Assembly: GCF_003265705.1 (NCBI RefSeq)
Contig: NW_020313288.1
Span: 748,839 to 812,838 of the forward strand
Length of the DNA: 64,000 nucleotides
Direction: 5' to 3'
Source of the DNA: Callorhinus ursinus
Taxonomy: Eukaryota; Chordata; Mammalia; Carnivora; Otariidae
Shown: positions 11,501-26,500 of the stretch, piece by piece
Layout of the letters: each line of letters begins with the position of its first letter
Numbering within the stretch: the first letter of the stretch is position 1
The notes under the pieces: generated by a model
What the model was told of the DNA's origin: nothing
What the model saw: the letters and a program-made list of their open reading frames with translations, nothing else
Databases searched by the model: none
Position numbers and translations under genes: made by a program

Positions 11501-14500
11501 CTATGCTCTGCCTTCACCTGCCTTACTCCTTTATGTCTGAGAGTCAGATGATACCTTAGGGTGGCCATACCCAACCACTCACTCTGCAGTGCCCTTCTCC
11601 CCGTACTCTTTCCCATCACCCTGCTTTATCTTCCTTATGGCACCTATCTGTGTGTATCTTTCATCCTGTCTCCAGTGCCAGACACAGTGCCTGGCACATG
11701 GTAGGTGCTCAGTAAATCGTGCGACTGCAAGCAGGGCTTAGCTCGTTGGCCTTCCATCAGATCAGGCTTGAGGGATTCTGAGCAACTGAGCATGTGAGTT
11801 GTCCCGGCATCTGGGCAGCTTTAGACGGGGCCAGATTTTGAGGCACTTACCATTGTTGGGGACCTAGGGGTTAGAGATAGTCCTTGAATCCAAGACTGAT
11901 GCTTTAAGGTGGCATCAGTGTTTTTGCAGTCTTCTGGGTACAATTATAATAATGGTAATAATGCCCAGGTGGAATTCCTGCTGTGTGCTAGCCACTTCCC
12001 AAACACTTTGTCTGCATCATTTCATTTAATCCTCCCTAGAACTGCCTGGGGTGTAGCACCATCCCTGTTGGACTATCAGGGAACAGGGAAGGTTCCTTGA
12101 GTCGCCCAGGATCCCAGCCATAAGTGCTTGAGGCCAGTTTGAATGCCCGCAAAAACCAGAGCCCACGTTTCATCAGTTTCGGTCTGCTGCCTCAGCGGAA
12201 GTTCTGTGGTCCTTAAGATTTCCTTCCTGGGCGTGGGGGGAGTTTCCGTTGTCTTTCCTGGAACTTTCCCCCAGTCCTCAGTCCCTTTGATTTCACCTCT
12301 TGACTCTGCCCAGGTCCCGCCACCTAGTGGCAGAACATAAAAGTGCTGCAAAGCTGGCTCCCTGAATTTCTTAGGTTCAGGTGAAATTGCTGACTTTGTA
12401 GGATTTATTTAACAAGTTTGTGGGGTTTCTCTTGGATTCAAGGCACAAAGGTGCCCAAAGCGCAGGTTCTGTCACAGCCGCTTATAGTCTGGGTGAGTGG
12501 GGCCGGGGTGGGGTACAGGGGGCAGGGATAGGAGGGTTTGACTGCAGGGCCGATTTGTGTAGAAATAAGGCAGAATGGGACTTGGCCTTTAGTGGGACCT
12601 CAGGGGACCTGAGGCACCCAGCTCAGAAGTCAGACTTAGGGTCCTGGTCCCAGCTCTGCCACTTATCAGCTTTGTGACTTCAAGCAAAGCACTGTCTGTC
12701 CGAGGCCTCTCCGTCTCGTTTCACGATTCACAGATCAGAGATGATAAAAAATATGTACATGATGACATTAAATGAGACTGGGTGTCCAAAGCACCTACCG
12801 CTGGTTCTAGTAAAGACCATTCAGCAAATGTGAGTTGCTTGTTGCTGCTCTTGTTTGAGGGACACAGCAGTTAGAGCACTGAAAAGTGGCTTGGATTTCA
12901 GTAGGTAAAGGTAATGACGGGATGAAGAGCATTCCAGAAAGAAGTGTGTAAAATAAAAGATACCATCATCTCCAAAACTATGCCCCTATAATCTCCCTGA
13001 GACCAGTTGAGAGTTGCCTGGGGAAAAACATACTCGAGTACCGAAAAAGGAATTAAGGGGCCCACCGCCTCTGCTAGCAGGGCTGGGTGGCCATTGAGCA
13101 TTCAGGACACTAAGATCAAGAGAGGCATCACCTAGCAACAGCATGTTTGAGATCACTTCCATTCTTTACCAGAGAATTAGTTTGCAAATACAGTTGACAC
13201 ATCAATGACAAATTCACCTTTATGTTGCTGCACAGAACTGTTTATAATAATTCCTGAGAAAAGAAATGACTTGAAGGGTTGAGATAGTAAGTGTTGTAGG
13301 ATTAAAGCAGTTGTCACATCTTAACAGACTGTTATTTGTGTTGCCAAGATGCTTTCCATACTTTTTTCACAGATAAGAAGATTAAGACACATCAGCCCAG
13401 GATTAAAGCTCATTTTACACAAGTACCTTGCTGACATTTTGGTCAAGAATTCCAAGTGGCTTTCCAGATGGGGGCCGTTTCCTGGCAGGTGTTTGAGTAA
13501 TCGTTTAGGAGGGGAATAAACAGAACAAGCCAAGATATTCCAGATCTGCTTCTCTGTGTGTTTTCCTGAGCCTACATAGTTTCTTCTGTTTAGTTTAACG
13601 GGCAATCCTGAGAGACGAAGGTTGGAGGCAGCCACTGGGAGTGTCCAAGCTTGTTGCAGGGCAGGCCTGCCTGTACTATTTGTGTACTTTTTACTCCTTC
13701 CACAGCGTGGAGAGAATGTGTGTATGTTCAGCCTAGATTCTGAGTATGTTCTGCAGGACACTGTGTGGTTAAAACTTTGGAAGATGGAGACAACACATCT
13801 TGTTTCACCATAGAACGTCCACATCTTGGGATGTGTCTTCATTCTGTCCTTGACGATCCTAAGGATCCGCTGTTGGCCTAATTGCACCCTTCTCGGAGGT
13901 AGAGGGTCACATGACTTGAAAGCCTCAGGCCCACCCCAAAACTCATCATCATCCACCCTCTAGTTTCCTTTGTGCTTTTCTGGAATGATACCTGACAGCT
14001 GCTATTTTCCTGATGTTACTTCTCAGAAGAAAAGAGTGTCTAGATCTTAGCTTCAAGGCCCAGCTGGGCAGAAAATGGGAGAAGGAAGCAAACTGGAGTC
14101 CTCAGTTCTCCTTCTGGCACTTGTACGTGGATGGCAGCATAGCTCAGATGCAGTTGGAGACCTGGCCCCACCTTGGACAAGTCATTCACCCTCTGAGTCT
14201 CTTGTTTCCTTTTCTGTAAAATAAGGATGTTGGTATGACCTTTCTCCAAAAGTGATTGCGAAAAGTCAGGGAGATGAGGCGTATAAAGCATGGAGTGCCT
14301 ACCCAGCCCATAAATACATACTCCCTGACTGCCGGTCCAGGTAAGAAACCATCCGGCAGTTTTGGGAAACCCCATTTGGGAATGTCCTTGCTGCCAGTCA
14401 TGTGACACAGGCTGGGAAGAGTCTAAAGCCAGGATCCCGAGACCTCTGTTATCCTGGAGGTTGAGAAGCATTCTTCTCGATCCCGGGGCCCCCTCTGGGG

Positions 14501-17500
14501 TCCAGGCCAGTTCCTTGCTCTCCTTCCCTTGCTTGCTTGCAGCAGGGACTCCACCTCCTGTCCTCACATCTGGTCAGCTGCCATCACCCACCCTGCCCCC
14601 AAAGGGTTCTTCTTACACTGGCTTCCGTGTAAAACATTCTTGCAGTGTCCCTTTCCTTCCTCCATTCTTGCTGCCTCAGAGATAGACACATATGTCCTTT
14701 GCTTTTTAGGATTTTGCCACCAGTCAGTCTCAGGGCAAAAAAGACACAAAACCCTGAGTCCTGGTCCCTGGCCTACTTATAGGGGTGGTCCGGGAAGCCT
14801 GGTGTTTTTAATTCTCTCAAGTGTGGGACTGTTTAAAACTCTCCTTCTCCTTTTGAGCCTCCTTACCACCATTTAAGGAGGTATTTTATGGGCTCTTCCC
14901 CTAACACAGACATCATATACGAAATTATGGACGTTACTTTCGGGTGAGGCCTTTTTGGGACTTCCCACACCTGTACGCAAGGCATCTGAGGACTTTCTCT
15001 GTGTCCTGGGACCCCAGCTCAGTTCGGCTTTAGGAGAAGGGTCTTCCTCCTTGGAGCCCCCCGCTTCTGCCCAGAGACTTACGTTCCCTGTAGGGAGAAT
15101 GTAAGTGGTCCCTCAGGTCAGGAGGGAGCCTGCATATCAGGGACCCCTGCCTTCTTTGGAGCCATCTTTAACTCATTTCCTCAAGAAAGGAACTGCCTGA
15201 GTGATTGGTGCTTACCTTCCAGGAGCTTCTACACTAGACCTTGCAGGTATAAATGTACAGACCTCGGATCCAGCGAAGGGAGGGGGCACACTCTGCTCCT
15301 ATGGCCCTGGGCCTGGGCGGTCTGTTTCCTGCCTGTCCTCGAGGGTCTGGAGTCAGCTGGTATGTTCAAGCATTAGTAAAGCAGCAGGCACACAGCAGGT
15401 GCCACCTTGGCTTTCTTGGAGTTCTTCCAGGGCACCTTGCTTTCTGCTGCCTGCTCTTCCCCATTCCTGGTCACCTGGCTAAATGCTGCTGTCCTGCTTA
15501 GGTGGCACCTCCCGCGAGAAGCCTTCCTGGATCCACTCCTTTTCCACTGCCTCACCAAGTTGGACGCCCCTGCTCTGCACTCTGAGTCCCTTTTGTGCTT
15601 CTCCCGTGTTACAACGTCCAACTAAAAACTAATGTCAGCTCTTGGCAGGCAGGGGACATGTTTCTCCATGTCACCACCACACCCGAGAGGCCAGCATGAG
15701 GCCTGGCACACAGTGGGCCGAATTAATGTTATGATTGAATCTATGAGCATAGCAGGATATGCAGCTGGGGGAGTGGTTCCCAGGCTCCACTGGGTGTAAA
15801 GTGCCTGTCAGGGCTGCGTCAGCAGTGCCTCCAGGAGCAGGGCCTGCACGAGGATGGGTTAGGGGATGTGTGTGGAGAAATCCCAGACATCTGGCAGAGG
15901 TTTGAAACAAGAGCCAAAATCTGCAGCCTTTCTGCGACTGGGCTTGCCTATCCGTGTTATCATCAGGACTGCAAAGACGAGATCCAGGACAGTCCCTGGC
16001 CTTAGGGATTACAGCTGGACTGTCCCATTTTGCATCTGACCTCACAGTTGGGTGGAGGGTGGCAGGGGACAGGAGGGAGAGCAGGCCCTGTGGGCCAGAT
16101 GTCATGGGGGCTCACTCCTTTCAGCTTCTGGCCAGTGTCCTCACCCCTGCTATTTGCCTGAGGGTTGGGGCTTGGGGGACTTTTCCCGTCTGCAGCCTGA
16201 GCAGCACCTGGGACCACACTGGGGCTCAGGCTAGGTATCGTCTGGAATGTGTGAGCTGAGCGGGGGCATGTGGAGGAGGGTGAGGGAGGCTTTGAATGTA
16301 GCAGCAGCCACCTTGGACTTGGCGTGCAACACCATGGAGAGCTGGGATGAGGGCAAAGCACCTCCCATGTGTCACCTAGAGGCGGGACTGTAGTTTGAGG
16401 CCGCTTGGCTCTGAATCCCACCCTACTTCACACACCAGTGTTGGCCACAGTCATCCACAGAATACAGTTCTCAGGCCTCATGTCAGGGAGGAGGAAAGAA
16501 GGGTTCCCTAGTCAAATAACTTTGGAGAACATTTGGTTAAACAGGTTTCTTTATTGTTGATTTTCTTAACCCTCACTATGCGGATGTCTTGAGCCAGTGC
16601 CCCAGGAGGGCTGCTTTTTCACAAACTGATTCAGTCAAAGAGCATTTTATAGGAACAAAACAAAACACGTGGTTGACAGAATCTGGATCAAATAGTTGGG
16701 GGTCTCTCTAGAAATCTCTGGTGGTAGTTTTCCCTTCACTTGTGATAGACTGGGCTGGGAATTCAGGCAACTTACAGAAGCCTCATTGCTCTGTCCCCTG
16801 CTCATTCCCCAAACTTGGGTTTCAGCTGGCTGAGCGAAGTCTGCTTGTCCAGTGACAACCAGAAGCAGTTTGATAGGGGCCAGTTAAGAATGCAGGCTGA
16901 GGCTGCTGGGGCGAGTGTGGAGCAATCCTCCTCGGAATGGGGTACGCTCGAGTTGTCCTTTTGTAATGTCAGTGCTAATTTGCAGCTCGTGAACTTCGGC
17001 CCTCCTGGAGCCCAGCGGAAATTAAATCTGTGTGACCCTCGTGCTTTGTGTCTTTGGTGGAGAACTGATGGAGGCTCATTGCTACATTTTAGTTAGTGTG
17101 GTGTTTGGGTTTGTCATAACCGCCAAACCATCCATCAGTGAGGGTCCTGGTGGTTCCTGACCTCACCGGTCCTAGCGACATTTCATCGGCTCTGACTTCT
17201 TGTCAAGCGTCTGTTATGTGTGTGGCTCTGAAGGTACCACAGTCAACATAACAGAGGCTGCGCTCTTCTGGGGCTCATGATGCAGGGGTAGATGCTGCCA
17301 GCGAGGAGATGAACAGATAACCCCCTACAAGCTCCAGGCCATGTGCACAGACACACCCATCGCTTTTTATCAGGTGTTTGACCCCAAGGTTTTCTGCCCC
17401 TGACTCCTGTTCCCCTTTTTTCCTGTAGAGCCTTGCACAGAATAAGGGCTTAGTAAATATTTATGTGAGTACACAGCAGCTAGTGTACATGTGTGAAGAC

Positions 17501-20500
17501 CTGCAGAGGGGGTTTAGTTCAAACATTTATTGGATGGTTCTTTGTGGTGCGCACTGGCTGCTGGGCTGGGGTGCAGAGCTGTTTTGGAGGCCAGACCATG
17601 GTCTCTCAGCCTCCCTGACAGGTAGCCTCGTTGTGACCCGTGGTGGGGTAGAAGCCAAGAGCATGCCCTGTGGGCACCGGGGGCAGGTATGTAGCGCAAA
17701 CTGGGAGCTTCCTGAAGGATACGGTGCCCGTAGCTGTATGAGTGTTGGCCACAGAAGAGAAGGTGAGAATGTGTTCCAGGCAGAAGGCCAGAAGTACGAC
17801 AGAAGCACGGGGCGTGCAGGGGACAGCAGGCCCTTCAGTGCCACCGTAGGGGTCAGGCCGCGGTGGCCTGTTGGAAGGAGCTCCGACCCTAGTCTGGGGG
17901 AGCAGTGCTGAATTTTAAGTGTGGGTCTCACACCAGTGGTTCTGGCTGCTGTGCGGAGGCTGGATTGAAGAGAATGAGAGCAGAGGTGGAGAAAGGAGGG
18001 TCTTAACTACAGTAGTGGTAGCCTGCAGGCAGGAGTTAGTGAGGGAGTCTCTGCGTGGGTCTCACCCAGAATTCCAGTTCTTTGGGAAGCTGCTTTCAGA
18101 GCTCGGACCCCATGTCCCTTCCGTGGCCTCCGTCTGCCCCCAGCTGAGCACCGTGCCCACTTGCAGTGTCATTGTTCTTCCAGCAGATGGGATTCTCCCA
18201 GCTCCTGCCAGGACCCTGCCCTGTGTCTTTGTCCTGCCCCAGGGACCCAGAGGCAGCCTGGGCCTCTCAGGTTTGCCCGAATCTCTGCAGCCCCTTCTGG
18301 GTGCCTGCAGATCAGCCGACATAAGAAAGCTCTTCCCCTACCATCCAAATGGTTCTCCCTCTGTTCTCGTCCTTTCTCAGTGGCCTTCTGTCCATTCCTC
18401 CAGTACCTCCTTGCCCTTACTCCTCCCTCCGTCCAGTATTTCTTGATGCTAAGTACTGTTCTTAGACCACGGGGCAGCCAGGGAAATGAGACGCCCTCCA
18501 ATCTCATGGATTTGATGTTGTGGTAGGGGAGACAGAGCATAAACCCATAAATCCCTAGTGTATCTGGTGGTGGTACCTCCTGTGAGAGAACGTGTCTCTG
18601 CTTCACTGTGAGGCCAGGCAAGGTTTCTTCTGCAGAGTATAGTGTGTGTCTAATTAAGTCTACAGTGGCTAGGCCTCACCTCCCAGGCTGGAGGTTGTTA
18701 GAGAAAGGACAGAAACAGTTAAGGCAGGCTTAAGCAAAAATCAGCATTTGTTGGCTTAACTGAAAAGTCAGTGGGGGTGGGGTTAGCTTTGAGTAGTGTC
18801 TCCGATTCAGTTTCCTCCTCCATCTGCAGCTCTGCTTCCCACTGGATTGACTCTGCTCCAAGGTCCCTTTTGGTGACATGAGACTGCTCCCAACCCCAGG
18901 GTTACCTCCCACCAGCCCTGCTGCCCCAGGAGAAACAGAGCACCCCCTTCCCCAGGAGCTCCAACGAAAGTCCCGGACCTGAGTCTCTTTCACTGTCAGT
19001 GGCTTGGCCTTACTCACATGCCATGGTGTCCCCTGGGGCAGGAGTTCGAAGTACTCTCCTCTTCAGACCTAGAGCCAGGGGCAAAGGAGGGATGGTCCCC
19101 TAAAGAAATGGGGGGCTGGAGGGATGCTGGGCTGGCCCAGACTCCCAGCTCCTTCCCGTGTGCCTTCACTCTTTGCAGCTGGCTGGGAGTAGAACACAGA
19201 AGTGAGCTTCAGGCCTGGATCTATAGCCCTGGATGCTGGGCTCATGGGGTGAGGGGCAGGGCCGGAAGCTCTCTGGGATTCCCCAAGGCAGAAATGGTGT
19301 GGATCAGCTGCTGCTGTCCAGAGTCCCTCCTGCACCCCTTTGCTGTCATTTATTGTCTGGCACAGGCACTTTCATTCCCTCCTTCAACCGGTGGGTGACA
19401 AGCAGCACCAGCCCCGGTGCGGGGAGAGGGCTGCTTAGGGAACCACGGAGGCCTTGTCCGCAAGCCTTCCGCCCCCACCCTCCTCCCTTGTAGTGCTTTG
19501 GTCTCATACAGGTCGTTTACCCCGGTGTTCGCCTTGGGTTGTGCGTGCTGAGGACTATCACAGGGAATCAGACTCAGGGACTCAGGTGCGGCATGGCTTC
19601 AGTGTGCACGGCGGAGGGAATGGCCACCATCAGTGGGCTGTTGCCCCAAAGTCAAGACCAGTATCTGTTCTGCTTCTCCAAGGAGTGGGAATTTGGTGGG
19701 ATGGGAGTGGCACCATGTCCTTTTGATTGTCTCAGGCTTGGCCCTCTTTCTCCTCGGACCTCCTCCCCTCCCCGGCTTTATTGTGGGTGATCGCCATTCC
19801 CTCCTAACTGGTCTGTCCATATTGCCCCCTTCCCCAGACTGTTCTCTCTTTGAACCTGAACCCAACTCCTTCTGCAGCACTTCCCTGAATCCTTAGCATG
19901 GTGATCATCTGCCCCTAGGATCCCTGTCACTTTTACAAGCTGTATTTTCACACCTGCCGCTCCCTTCCGGGCTCTTGTCTTTGGACTTCAGCAGCTCCCT
20001 CTTCTCAGGGACATTTCCCTGACTCTGGCTGCTCTGACCAGCTCCCCACACGAGTGCGCTCACAAACCAAAAATCCTCTCCCCTCCCACGGAGCAGTCCT
20101 GCTGGGTAAAGCTGTGTGCAAGTGCAGGTTCCTGGTAATCTTGGCTTCCCAGGACTGAGGGCTCCATGACAGCAGAGCGGTGCAGCGCTCCCCAAATTTG
20201 TGATCCCCCTTGCTTCCCGTCCACTGTCTGCTCCCAGGACTTTGAATGCTGACGGGGGCCCTGGGCGCACCCCATAGGATTCATGCGTGGACCCAGAACC
20301 ACCACACCCAACCTCAAGGCAGTGAGGCAGGCAGCATCTGGACCTTCCCCCAGGTGAAGGTCATCCTCCTCCAGAATGCCCCAGCTGGCAGCAGGGGCTC
20401 GCCAAGCTGCCCTCCACCCCGGGGGCAGGTGGCAGAGGGCTGTAGATTTGGCTGCCCCTGGATAGGAGACAAATGGGGTTGCCTGAGAACAACAGGTGGC

Positions 20501-23500
20501 ACCACCCTGGGCTCGTCACGTGACAGAACATTTCAAAGAGTTTCTTCAACAACCACTGTGCGAGATGGACTCAGATTTTTCCCAACTCCTTAAATTCTTT
20601 TTTTTAATGGGTAATCTCGCTTCAAGATCCAGGTGGAATGTCAGGTGACTCAACCAGGGTAAGCTCTCCAAAGAGCATGAGCTCTGTAGGCAGAGGTTGC
20701 AGTCAGGTTATTCCCAAGCCCCCACTGGCCTAGAAGTTCAAAAAACCTAAACTAGTCTCCAGAGTTTGAAATTGGGGAGGTGCCCCATCTGACATCTCTG
20801 TGCCTCGTTCCTGCAAGGCCACGGTTGGTGGCGCCAAATGGTGGCAGCGCCTTTGATGCCCGGCAGCCTGCCGCACGCCCTCCCCCCCTCCCCCGCCCCA
20901 GTCACGGACGTGGCTGTTCTAAGTGAGTCTTGAAACCTTTTTCTTGGTGTATAATATGCACACAGAACAGTGCACATACCCTAACATTAGGTGTCAGATT
21001 TTCACAAACAACACGCCCACGCAGCAACTTCAAGAAACCGTTTTCTAAGTGATTGAATGTTCTTTGGAGTTACTAGTTTTATATTGGGTTTGTTTTTTGT
21101 TTTTAACTTATTACGTACAAAAGTAGCTTTGTTTACCATATGACTATAATGTTGGGGGGAAAAAAACCAATTTTTCTTTTTGCAGAAAAACCTGCCATTG
21201 CTCCGCCCGTCTTTGTGTTTCAGAAGGATAAAGGACAAAAGGTAAGGGGCCGGTATGTTCTCTCTTCACCTGATTACTCTAATTTATTTTCTCCCCAGAG
21301 GGCTCTCCCAGGTTACATGGCCAAGGGTGCTTCTGTCTTTCAAGCCTCCCCCCGGAGCTTGAAGGGAAAAGGTCCTGTGGCTTTAAGTTACCATGGTGAG
21401 AGGTTAAGACGGGGACGTGTGTGGAAAGGGCTCAGAAACCTTTTAACAGTGGCAGAAAGATACTTTCTAATTCCTAATGCTTCATTTTAGAAATAGTGTA
21501 CATTAGAAAGAGTAGGAGAGAGCAGGTAGAACGAAGAGGGGCGGGAAGGAGGGAGAAATGGTGGTTAAGGGGGAAGACAGGATCTTTAAAGATTTTAGGG
21601 AGATATTCTGACCCCCAACCAACTTGGCATAAATGCATTTAGAGTAATTACTAGTTGGCTTGCATTATGTATTTACCATCCATCTTTGTTACTCGTTGCT
21701 TCCCCCTCTTGGATTTTAAATGTCTTGGTTGCCCTGACGTTGGAAATACTTTGCCTGACTCGTAGCAGTGAGCTGGCAGCTTGTTCAAGTCCTGATCGGT
21801 GTGGCAGTAGCATTCCGATGTCAGGTGCTGCCATTTACCTGGAAGTCGTTGATTTTGTGTCCGTCCTGACAAATCAGTGTGGAAGGTCGGGATTGTGTCC
21901 AAAGTTAGTTGATGTTCTGTGGTTGATGCTTCCCAAGCTTTTATGAGGATTCTGTTTGTCCAGCAAATGGACAGTCTCTCCCACTCCTGCCCCAATCTTA
22001 CCCATTGCAAGATTTCAGAGTGAGGGACCAAAGTGCCGCGCTGGATTCGGTGTGTTTTGAAATCCGTTTGCATCTTGTTGATAAGAACAGCCTTTGAGAG
22101 AATGCTCTGGTGAATTCCCAGTCCCCTGGCAGGGTGGCCAGCTCTGAGGTTGGGGGCTGCTGGTCTGGCGAATTTGGGACTCCTGGCAGCCCAGCTGCTG
22201 CTCCTAGACCCCATCCCTCGGTCAGAGAAGAGAGGCCAGACTTCTGTGTGGCCCACACTGTCCAGGACGTCGTTCAAGTACTGTGCCAGGAAGAGAGCAT
22301 GTGTGTGTGGGACGGGGGGGAGGTCAGGAGGGAGAAGTGGCTGCCCAACACATACCCCCTTTCAGCGTACCTTCTGTGTGAGCCGGGACTAATCTCCTAG
22401 GCTTACCCCCCTCACATTAAACTTTCCCGTTGCTAATTCTTTTGCTAAAGAGAGAATCACAACACCCGAGGAAACATTCTTCCTGTTTTGTTTTGGTTTT
22501 CCAGGTGGTATTTTCAGGACACATCAATCAGCCTCTGCGGTCTCTTCTTCCATGGGCCCTGACCAATACATATAACTTAATTACGTGTTTTTTTATCATT
22601 TGTCTTTTGGAGCTTCAGTCACTGTGAAGGGGCTGATGCATTTCTGCTAGCATTTAGAAATGCCTGTGTTCAATTTCTGTTTTAGATATTAAAGTTGCTT
22701 CTCTCAGGATTTTCTAGAGTTTTGAATTTTATTATGATCGTTTGAACCACTTTTAAAGGGGTCAGGAAACTAAGACCTGCCATCACCGCCTGTTTTTGTA
22801 AATAAAGTTTTATTGGCACACAGCCATGCCCACCCTGTTCCCAGCAGCTGAGGCTGCTTTCCCGCTGTGACAGCAGAGTGAAGTAATTTGGATGGAGACA
22901 TGGCCCACAAAGTCAAAAATATTTAGCAGCTGACCCTTCACAGAAAAAGTTTTCCAACCCCAGACTTAAAACAAGTAATAGGAATTGATAATTCTTTAAA
23001 CCTAAGACTTTCGGACAAGCAGCAGGATGAAACACTAAAAATGTAATATTTGTCTGGCCGAATTTTTCAGTACTGTTTTCACAGTTGAGGTGGTTCTTGT
23101 CTGTTGCCTTGTAATTCAGAGGCTAACTTGCATGTAATTACCTCCAAAAGGTTGGGGTGAAGTTGAATCAGAAGAGTAGCTAGGAAACTTCTCATTGTCA
23201 TCTTAAAATGTGCAAATGTAGTTCTTATCAAAATATTGACTCAGAGCCAACTCTAAATGGGCTTCTAAAAATAACTGATCTCCAGCTCTTCAGGGTTCAG
23301 CTCTCCGCTCCTTTCATGCCTCTGGGACAACATCACCGGCCGGACCCAGTGAACCTCTGCGTGTTTACAAAGGAGGAGCCTCCGTAACTGTCCGCGAGGG
23401 CAGCTTTCTGGGCTGCGGGTGGAGGTGGAATCTTCCTTTCTTTCTCTGCCGCTTAGGACAGTTCGGAAGTAAGGCAGAGAGCAAGCCACGTAGCTGAGAC

Positions 23501-26500
23501 AGCCAACTCCGTGGCTTCCCATTTCAGGGGAGATGGGCAGGCAGAAGCTGCAGGGAGCAGCTGTGGCACTTCGGACAGAAACAGGAGTTTGAGCCTCTTT
23601 CAGGTCCTGTCTCTCTCACCGACCTCCTGCCCGGCTGCCCCTCACACTGCAGAGGCAGAGCGGGGAACAGGCTACATGGGTTGCTACGGCTGGTTGCTCC
23701 TTTTCTCTTCAACTTCGTATTTCGAAAATATTCAAGTCCTCAGAGAAGTTGAAAGAATGGTACCGTGGACACTTTGAGTGTCCCTCACCTGGCTTCGCCA
23801 GGGACGTCTGTCGTAAATGCCAGAAGCACCCGACTGTAAGTGGCGCCCATCTGATGCTTCTCCCCTAAATCCTGCCGTAGGCGGCACCCGGGACTAGGAG
23901 CGTTCCTCTCGTGGCCCCACTGCTGTTGTGGCTCCTGAGAAAACGACCGCGAAGTCAGAAATGTCCGTCAGCATATATAGTCCATAACTATGTTGTCTTC
24001 ACTGTCACCAAAATGTCCCTTCTAGCTCTTTTTTGAGCCATTTCTTGGATCCACAAAGATCAAGAAGTCCCATCGTCAGCTGTGGGACCATTGACTTCCC
24101 TTTCCGCGAACAATCTCTAAACCACCCAGTGGGCGGCGCTTCAGAGCTCACGCCCCCCCCCCCCCCCCCCCCCACAAGGAGAGCACGCCACAGGCCCCGC
24201 TGTTATTACTGAAGCATGATTGAGGTAAAAGATTTGAAATCGAAAAGAAAAAAATGAAGCTGCTAGCCCAGGCGTTTTTTTGTTTTGTTTTGTTCAGTAG
24301 CAAAGCCACATGGCGTTTTCTGTCCTTCCCATCCAGGGCCCAAGCGGCATTTACAGCAGGCTATAGATTGGTGGCGGTGGCCCACCAGTGGCATCGCTTG
24401 GTCTCAGGACAGGTTGTCAAATCCCCTTGTTGTTCCTGGTTCCCGGTTGGAGAAAGCGGTTGTCGGCTTCAACTCCAGTCCTGACGCCTAACATCCAGGC
24501 CCAGAGCCCGGCTGACAGTGCACTTCCTTCCATGTTCTCACACTTCCTCAGGAGGGCGCTCCTCATAAACTGCTTGCATTTACCCATTTCTGGTTTTAGT
24601 GGCAAAAATGAAACTTTTTTTTCTTAACTGCCTTGCATGGAGACAGTTTTTTTCTTTTTGATGTGAAGAGATTTCGAATCTTCTTAGAAGGTGGTGGTCT
24701 CATTGACTGTGACGACTGTTTCTTTCGGATACTTTATCTTCCAAAAGTTTATTCATCTGAACAGGTGAGGCTTTGAGGTCTCCCTTGCAGGGTGTTACCT
24801 GTTTGGGAGAAAGAAAGCTGTTGCAGAAATGCTGTTGAGCAGGAAGGAAAGTGTCCCTGAAAGTGCTGTCACAGTATGTTCAGACCTACTTTTGAAGCTT
24901 ACTGTTGCTCTAACAAGCCCATCCTGTGTGCACATGTTTGTTTTTGGGTTTTGTCAGCCACGTGTATTTTAGGATGATGTCAGAGGCTACGAAAATCTTG
25001 ATGTCCGATTTTAACAAACACGTTGAAGAACTACAGGTCCTGTCTTGGTTCTCTAGAGCTCACTTTTCTTGTCCAGCAAAAACACTCAGACCCAAGTAGA
25101 AAATGCTGGGATGGCATATGTGTTTCTTTTTGGTCCTCCAGTTTAGGCCTCATTTCCAGTTCAGTGCCTCCAGGGCACTTGAACACTTATGCTCTAAAAG
25201 CAGGGGTTAAAAAAAGAAAGTCCTTTGTGGTTCCAGTTGGAGATAGACCATTTTCCACAGAGCTCTGGGTTTAATTTTCTCTTATCAGGTGTTGGCGCGT
25301 GGACCAGCCTTCATGTCCTGAGCAGGTTTGAGGAACAGCTTGAGAAGGAAGGCCTTTGTGTGTGTGTGGATCTCCCCTGGATAGGACGAATCAATTTTGG
25401 TGATTTTTTTAGATGTATGGATGAGTTAACATTTTGTTTCTTTTGCCTTCCTCAGAATGTTTGAAAGTTCTCTTAAATTCTCTTTACGGAGTTCCTTTCA
25501 TCCATCAGGCTTTGAGAACTAGCCCCCAAGCCCTATCTAAAGAGATTTTAGTCACTTCACACTCAGAAGAAACGTGGCCAGGTCTGTGGAAAGACAGGGT
25601 AGCCATTTAGTTCACAAAGCGAGAGAAACGGCTGTGTGTTGTGAACAATGCCAAGCAAGAGATTTGGGGACCAGAGCCCATCTGTTCCATGACACCAGCT
25701 TTGTAACCCATTCCTCAAGAAGAGAGTCTTGGCCACAGAGCTCTGGGTCCACGGGAGCCCCTCTAGAGTCCCAGGAACCACCTCGGAGGATGCCAGGGGT
25801 GTTGTACTTTTAAGGACAAAGACTTCCAGAACCAGCTTTCTCTTGCCCTGGCTGTCTTCTAAATACACCCTTGCCAAGGTGTTTGGGGTGAACATGGGAG
25901 AATCCTAGGCCAACTGAACTCCCCATGTGATACAAAACCAGCTCTCCGTGTCTCTGCCAGCTGGTTTGGGCACCACACATCTGCACTCACTGAGGCAAGA
26001 AAGCGTTTCCTTGATCTCAGGTTTAAGCAGAACAAATTGAAAGGTGCTGGAAGCACTCTAGCAGAATGCAGAAGCCTGTGAACCCTCTACGCCCCGTTTT
26101 GTAGCTGTGTGCTATTCCAGGCCTGCCTTCACCACCTTAGTGGACAGAAATGGTGCTGAGGGCCAACTTCCCTCATCAGTATTCTTGCAGAGATGGGTCA
26201 TTAACCTCTAGGGACGATCAGACATAGTCGCCCCCGTTCCCCTCCAGTAGAGGCTCTGCCCCCATTTTGGCCACCAAGAGTGTTGTTCTTCACTCATAGC
26301 CTATAAGCTCTGTAGCTCCATGCTGCCTGTTTTGAAAATGGGGGCCCAGGCCTCCTGCAAAATTAAACCTCAGCCAAGTCCACGTTCATTTTCTGTTCTT
26401 TCATTCTGGAGGGCCAGTTTTGTTGAGCAAAACAACAGCATGTCCCAGCTTTCTTGGCTCGTCCTCCCAGGCGGGAGCTGCTGAAGTCTGAGCGTCTCCA

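Larger units (their letters stand above)
1938..21185 (+). other. RANBP3: RANBP3 intron 1 (19.2 kb)
   Basis: No second gene is recognisable in this intron. It holds old repeats: a MIR/L2-class fragment near 2990-3230, an unassigned repeat-like stretch at 3360-3835, L2 (3880-4654), a compound microsatellite, four MER20 copies, MIR pieces, an hAT element (9004-9507), further L2/MIR pieces near 11500-12850 and 15480-15740, and an L1-like fragment at 20935-21040. Stretches 7090-9000, 12850-14150 and 15740-17150 show nothing I can name. Confidence 0.8.

Noticed and set aside
13321..13956. 211-codon minus-strand frame in RANBP3 intron 1 (starts MDDDEFWGG)
   Set aside because: It is the longest frame in moderate-GC intronic DNA, but one of this length is not far from chance in 64 kb. 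No domain, signal peptide or promoter is seen. A protein search or codon conservation test would decide.
21651..22277. 208-codon minus-strand frame just after RANBP3 exon 2
   Set aside because: Composition is unstructured and no family features are present. It is probably chance, with no conserved motif visible.
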